Assembly: GCA_014529385.2 (NCBI GenBank)
Contig: CM043963.1
Location: 92,959,912 to 92,993,411, forward strand
From: Adiantum capillus-veneris
Taxonomy: Eukaryota; Streptophyta; Polypodiopsida; Polypodiales; Pteridaceae
Direction of reading: 5' to 3'
Length of the DNA: 33,500 nucleotides
A program made the position numbers and the translations under genes. How positions within the stretch are numbered: position 1 is the first letter of the stretch; every line of letters begins with the position of its first letter. The notes under the pieces are model-generated. The model was not told the DNA's origin and did not search any database. It saw only the letters and a program-made list of their open reading frames with translations. This document shows, piece by piece, positions 28,734-33,500 of the stretch.

Positions 28734-29400
28734 TCATAGAAGAATTAATACTTCTCTATCATAGCCAAATGCAATCCCTTTTTGCTTATCAATGATGATT
28801 TCTCCCTCCAAAATTCCATCTTTGATACATTTAGATAACCATGACAAAATGGATGGAGGTTCAGTCTTGGTAGATTTTCTAGCTCTTCGCCTTCTTTGTG
28901 GCTTGCAAGTTTCCTGGTACTCTTTGACAAATCTTTCAATACACTGTGAGTTGCAAATAACAAATATGAATATGTTCAAGTGTTTTGTCACCGTGAGCTT
29001 GTAAGGAATGCCCTTGCCACATAACACTCATCTGACAATGTAGGAGACTCTTTCATTGTCTATCTCCAAGGAGCAGCTACATCAACACAGTCAAGGTACT
29101 CTGAAAGGTAATACATGCACTCACCAAGAACCCATCCCTCGGCCATTGAACCCTTTAGTTGTGCTCTGTGGTGATCAAGCCCCTTTAGAACTCCCATAAA
29201 TCTTTTGACCCAAAACATCCAACAAGTGCTAACAACACCTGCAATCTCTATATCATCCATGAGATGAATGAGTACATAGACTTGGGTATCAAAAACGGAT
29301 GTCAATAACTCTTTCTCTTCCAAACAAAGGAGCTCAATGCATTCCCTTTTCTTTTGTGGTATTGACCTTGTATCAATCTCTTTAGATGTGATCCATCAAT
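28734..29400 (-). pseudogene. CACTA DUF4218 domain
   Basis: The minus strand from about 29350 encodes ECIELLCLEEKELLTSVFD, YVLIHLMDDIEIAGVVSTCW, MFWVKRFMGVLKGL and GSMAEGWVLGECMYYLSEYL, which is the DUF4218 pattern (FFD/VHL.IHL, a W-M-F/Y with RF/Y, then K-G-S-x-A-E). After a stop and frameshift, 29027-28734 carries IERFVKEYQETCKPQRRR and EPPSILSWLSKCI, the basic segment that follows DUF4218 in CACTA proteins. Several expected R and P residues have changed. Confidence 0.88.
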
Positions 29401-29626
29401 AAAACAATAGAAGAACAATGTGTGAAATCTTTATGAAAAGTACATATACAAACATCTGCAAGCTATACACATACCGTGCTAACTTCCCTAAATGATAGAT
29501 AACATCTCGGATACCACTCGTTATGCAGCCATCAATAACAAGGGGGAGAACATGCTACATGTATCAAGTTACAATCAAATTAGTATCTCTTGGTTGGAAG
29601 AAGGAGTTGTTACAATTAAAAATATA
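29401..29626. other. AT-rich interval between Tnp2 and DUF4218
   Basis: No open frame related to CACTA proteins. Probably an intron or decayed linker. Confidence 0.4.
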
Positions 29627-29794
29627 TTAGGTTACCTTGATGAAATTATGCCAATCATGTATCTTTAAGCTCAAAAGAATCGTGTCATCCACAATGAATA
29701 TATTCTTAAATGAAGCACCATATCCCATAAGTGTGCGGATAGATTGTATTCTTTGATTAATCATGTCAATCTCTTCGGAAGTAAGCACCCATGG

Positions 29795-29970
29795 TGCAGG
29801 TGCATATTCTTTTTGACTCATCTCTTTATCAACATGGGACCACAAGTTACACTTGTAGTTTTGATCTTTTAAGTCGTTTCAATGCAGGTGCATATTCTTT
29901 TTAACCCATCTCTTTATCAACATGGGACCACAAGTTGCGTTTGTAATTTTGATCTTTTAAGTTGTTTTGA
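29795..29970. repeat. 88-bp tandem duplication inside Tnp2
   Basis: 29795-29882 and 29883-29970 both read TGCAGGTGCATATTCTTTTT at their start. Both copies encode the LWSHVDKEM region on the minus strand, so the duplication arose within the transposase gene. Confidence 0.92.
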
Positions 29971-30415
29971 GCTGCTTCCATGTCTTTCAAATCAATAAGA
30001 TATTTCCACAAAGAGTGGCCTACATTTTTGAAAATATGCATAGGATCAAGAAGATGAGTGATCTTCAAATCCTTCCAATACTCCAAAGAAAACCATAGAG
30101 AGATAGAGGGAGTCAGAGAGGGTCATCCTTGAGATCGGTCATCATCTTCGTTGTTTTTAAGCTCTAACTCTGGATTGATTATAGGTCCTTCGGTCCACTT
30201 TAGGTATATATTTGTAGGTGTCATCTGTTTTGGACATCGTGCACTCTCGACCTTTCCATTGAAATGTCTAGTTTGTGTTCTTCGGCGTAGAAAATGATCT
30301 TCGTGTAAGAATCATTTGTGTCATAGGTATATATTTTTATTGAGATGCTTACTAAACATAGATTTCAACCAATCACTACATGAGGGATAGGCTTTATAAC
30401 TTTTGATTAATAACC

Positions 30416-30505
30416 CTACATCTATAGTAAAATTTTTAGTATGATGATAAAAAATAAAATAAAATGAAAAGTATCTGCATGTATTATTTAAACACAAACC
30501 AATAC
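30416..30505 (-). other. Probable 90-bp intron in Tnp2
   Basis: Minus-strand GTATTGG donor and TGTAG acceptor bracket an AT-rich stretch. Removing it joins the FPNYEFCAG part to LLIKSYKAYPSC, as expected in Tnp2. Its length is a multiple of three and it has no stop, so the ORF reads through it. Confidence 0.65.
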
Positions 30506-31490
30506 CAGCACAGAATTCGTAGTTGGGAAAGTCGTGTATAGTCCATACTAAAATTTCTCGAACTTTGAATCTCCTTTCATTTTTTGGTTTTGACATGTCA
30601 AGCACGTCTATGCCTCTCCACAACTCTGGGAGGTCGTTAATTAGAGGTGCCAAGTATAAGTTAATGTTTTTAAGTTTACGCTTTCTTAGAATTATAAGAG
30701 ACAAAAGTAGACACACTTTTTTTAAGTAAACAAAGAGTGACAAATTGTAGTTAACTAGAATTAATGGCCGAGTAGAACATTTACTTGAGCACATGGAGAA
30801 TGGATTCACACCATCCAAGCCAACGCCCATCTTAACATACAATGGCTCTGCTTCAAACTCAAGTCATTTTGTATTGGTATTTTTGAAAGCAGGGCAATCC
30901 GAGAAAATTCTCATAATCCCATCCATACTTGTATCCTTTGCTCCCCAGTCCATAACTCTTACTAAATATGGGATTTGAAAATGTCGAAGTACCTCACGAG
31001 GGATTCGTCCGCTCATATCTTTATAATGAGATGTTTTAAATTTTGGACAAGCCTTTTCATTTTTGTATTTGTCTCTATACAAAATAGAATGGTTGGGACA
31101 TGTGTGTATGGCATTGTAATTGAGTCCAAGCTTGCTTAACATCTTTTTCACTTCATCTCTTGATGTAGAAAAGACGTTGTTTGAGGGTAAGAACTTTTAA
31201 GATAGTGGCCTGCAACATTTCGAGCAAACACCACATACTAACTAAGTATTAAAACATTAAAAAATAATACAATAAACATTGACAAGAGAGAAGACATTTG
31301 CTTTAATAGTGTCAAAACGGATGCATTACTCCAAGCATAAGGATTTTGGAGGTTCAAAATAAGCAAGCTGGCGCTTAATCATGACAAAGTTGTGCCTTCA
31401 TAGATTTTCTCAAGTGCTTCCTCTCTAAGAAAACTTTTGTTATTACACGCTTTAGTTTCTTCATACCAATTGGGAATAAAATAATCCATG

Positions 31491-31664
31491 CCATCATCGT
31501 CATCTAAAACACCTTCTCTTTGTCAAAATGTGAAACATATAGTTTCTTTAATCTCTCATAGCTACTTGGATCACCTTACAAAGGAGTTTTATGCACTCAA
31601 TTGACATACATGAAATGCCATGAGAAGGTAGACGCACATTATTTTCAACATCATACTCTGGAAC
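31491..31664 (-). pseudogene. Exon between SET-like module and Tnp2
   Basis: The minus strand follows an acceptor-like GTGATAG with PEYDVENNVRLPSHGISCM and IECIKLLC, then after a one-base frameshift GDPSSYERLKKLYVSHFDKE, leading to DDDGMDYFIPNWYEETKAC at the start of Tnp2. It looks like a linker or the N-terminus of the transposase. No known domain. Confidence 0.45.
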
Positions 31665-31869
31665 CTATCACATAGACACAATCACAAGCATTCTATATAC
31701 AAAAATCAAACTTCATATTTTGTAAACATACTTAGCATTTATGAAGGAAACAAATTGATTAAGCAAAAAACCAACTAGTATCAAATATAGATGTGTAAAT
31801 TTTAAAATTTTGATACATAACCTACAAGTGCACATTTCCTTTGTACAGTTTTACATATTCAATCTAGAG

Positions 31870-32614
31870 GTGGAGGTGCTCTTTTTGGCCTACAACATCC
31901 GTAATTTACTAATAGTTCATCACCAGCACGTAATGATCTAATGACATTTATAAGAATGTATCTTGGAACATCTTTGCTCAAGTATTCCGGTTCATGCCCA
32001 TTTTCGCATTCCACAAATGTGCAATTGGTTCTTGCATTCCTTCTCCGCTACTATTAATTAAGCCGGCTATGTTTCCATGTGTATGTGGTCTGTCATCTAG
32101 ATAAAGTCTTTGACATTCTCCATGGTTAATGGCTCTAACGGAAAGGGATGTTGCATTGAGACACAAACCATAAGTCCTCATGCTATGGATGTAGCGTGAC
32201 AAATAACTGATGCCAAGGGCTTCATCCATGTATGGGTCCACAAAAGCACATAAGGATCACCTATGAATGTGGTGGGACTTGTAGATTTTGTGCAATGAAT
32301 AGGCCACGTCCTCCATTTGAAAGGCTAGAAGGAGCTATCATGTAACGAGCACCCTAAAAGCTAAAAACTTCTCTATCTCTAGGAAGAGATCTTCCATGCC
32401 ATCCCTCATAGTGTCTAAAATTATACGTCTACACCAAAAACAATAGATGATTGGGCAATGCATAATCGCCACGAGTCTCGCTCTCAAGGCTAGGAGGCAA
32501 AGGTTTTCGCAAGAAGTATATTTGCAATTGTTGGATTGCATGACCATCTCGTGTGTGAGAATGACGAGCAACTTGATCATAGATGGTATCCTCATCAACT
32601 AGAGATGCATGTCC
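31870..32614 (-). pseudogene. SET-domain-like module, frameshifted
   Basis: Minus strand in order: Tyr-rich lead-in and MIAPSSLSNGGRGLFIAQN (GRGLF, SET motif I, at 32298-32315); after a frameshift VDPYMDEALGISYLSRYI; then HGNIAGLINSSGEG (position of the NHSC motif, 32047-32076, with H and C replaced); after another frameshift VPRYILINVIRSLRAGDELL and VNYG (31899-31925, the GEEL-x-x-x-YG motif IV). Motif order, spacing and residue types fit a divergent SET methyltransferase domain. Two in-frame stops and two frameshifts show it is inactive. Substrate unknown. Confidence 0.6.
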
Positions 32615-32698
32615 CTACATGTAAAATATTATTTATATTATAGACACAATTAGACATAATAATTTAAATAAATATAAATTAGAAGAAAGAATACTAAC
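32615..32698 (-). other. Probable 84-bp intron
   Basis: Very AT-rich, with minus-strand GTTAGTATTC donor and TTACATGTAG acceptor. It separates the exon ending HRDQPM from GHASLVDEDTIYDQVARHSH. Confidence 0.65.
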
Positions 32699-32940
32699 CA
32701 TAGGTTGATCTCGGTGAGCGAGCGTTGGTGCATGAGCATAAACACCCCAATTCACCTCATGTGAACGACATTGGCATCAGGACCTTCGATGTAAGCCTCA
32801 ACATCTATTGAACCAACATGGAATCCGTTCTTCATAATAAACTGAAGACACTCTCTCTAAAGGCTCTTTATGTCCCATCGTATAAGAGTGGTCTCCATGG
32901 GTACAATATGGAGGTGATGGAGTACAAGAGGAATATGAAT
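32699..32940 (-). pseudogene. Upstream exon of the SET-like gene
   Basis: Preceded by a TTTCTAATACAG acceptor on the minus strand. Open stretches are DSYSSCTPSPPYCTHGDHSY and, in another frame, FHVGSIDVEAYIEGPDANVV, and then YAHAPTLAHRDQPM up to the donor, so one or two indels have occurred. No domain recognised. Confidence 0.4.
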
Positions 32941-33500
32941 CTGTATTAGAAAAAAGAAGTTAAATTTAATTTGACTAAAGTACTAGTGTGTGTGTATGTA
33001 TGTATGTACTCCACGGGATTCACTCTATATACAAAAGGGGACGCCCCCTATGAGCGGACAACTTTGGTAAAACCCCTATATACGACTCATATTAGGGAAT
33101 ATGACCCCGCTTTCTATGCTTATACGACAATCAAATGCAGGAAATTATCATACCCCTATCTTACATATAAAATTTAGGTCTCACATGATATAACTAAGTA
33201 AAACTAGTCAAAGAGCGTGTAGCATAGTGACTGGCAACGTACTAAGGAACCACTTATGTTGATAACTAGATGTACCCGCGATGTGTTTTAGTTTGACTTT
33301 CGAACTATGTGCCCATTCAGCTTGCACTCTAGCTATTCATCCAATTTTGACCCATCTAAATTACTCAAAAAACATGGTTATAAAGGTTCTCTGTGTAAAT
33401 TTTCATCTATACAAACTCTTTATAGCTTTCACCCCTCAACAAATGAACTATAATCACAAAACAAGCAATTGATACAAAGCAGTGTTAGTTCTTGCATGTA
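32941..33500. other. Unassigned right end
   Basis: A short GTAT repeat lies at about 32985-33009. I see only small ORFs without motifs, and no clear CACTA terminal repeats; a minus-strand CACTA pentamer ends at 33229 but has no partner. Confidence 0.4.

Larger units (their letters stand above)
29627..31490 (-). pseudogene. CACTA transposase Tnp2 (Transposase_21), decayed
   Basis: Colinear with plant Tnp2 along its whole length on the minus strand: FLREEALEKIYEGTTLS and an N-terminal helical part (31490-31310); LSKLGLNYNAIHTCPNHSIL (31140); DGVNPFSMCSSKCSTRPL, NLYLAPLINDLPELWRGI and REILVWTIHDFPNYEFC (30842-30510); KSYKAYPSC after a probable 90-bp intron; HFNGKVESARCPKQMTPTN (30270); YWKDLKITHLLDPMHIFKNV (30080); APAPWVLTSEEIDMI and LKIHDWHNFIK (29845-29630). 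The frame shifts at least three times and has several stops. The zinc-like CPxC of the N-terminal region is partly lost. An 88-bp tandem duplication interrupts it at 29795-29970. Confidence 0.9.

Noticed and set aside
33225-33229. CACTA pentamer on the minus strand as the transposon end
   Set aside because: No matching inverted terminus and no 3-bp duplication could be found; a five-base match occurs by chance.

Overview
The window looks like repeat-dense nuclear DNA of a land plant. Every coding stretch I can name belongs to a plant transposable element: Ty1/copia elements primed by initiator tRNA-Met, a Ty3/gypsy element, a CACTA (En/Spm) transposon with Tnp2, DUF4218 and DUF4216, and a LINE. 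I recognise no intact host gene, rRNA or tRNA gene. The flavour of the copia, CACTA and LINE proteins would fit a seed-free plant such as a fern or lycophyte, but that is an impression and cannot be proved from this sequence.

Layout. 1-819: microsatellite and unassigned DNA. 820-15189: an old, degenerate copia element on the minus strand, missing gag and protease. Two younger minus-strand copia elements split it. Copia-1 (2011-7679) has 259-bp LTRs and target duplication CTTGG; its gag-pol carries four nonsense codons and one frameshift. Copia-2 (8815-14366) has 192-bp LTRs and target duplication CCTAC; its 1326-codon gag-pol is completely open. Both duplications join perfectly across the old element, so the nesting order is certain.

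15190-19710: a patchwork of unidentified plus-strand ORF remnants, a minus-strand LINE reverse transcriptase fragment, tandem repeats, two long (AG)n arrays and a duplicated acidic ORF tail. 19711-23230: a satellite-like array with units of about 177-227 bp, interrupted by Element-3 (19948-22583). Element-3 is a 2.6-kb plus-strand LTR retrotransposon without gag-pol, with target duplication ACCTC.

23231-33000: a minus-strand CACTA transposon remnant broken up by gypsy DNA. In its direction of transcription it reads: a SET-domain-like module (32940-31870), a short linking exon, Tnp2 (31490-29627), DUF4218 (29400-28734), a solo gypsy LTR (28598-28115), DUF4216 (28114-27707), then a gypsy element truncated in its 5' LTR that runs from gag to RNase H and ends abruptly at the satellite array, without integrase. 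33000-33500 holds nothing I can assign.

The two observations I would follow first are the SET-like module directly upstream of, and on the same strand as, the CACTA transposase (a possible captured histone-methyltransferase domain), and the fully open copia-2 polyprotein whose nucleocapsid zinc knuckle has lost its histidine ligand.
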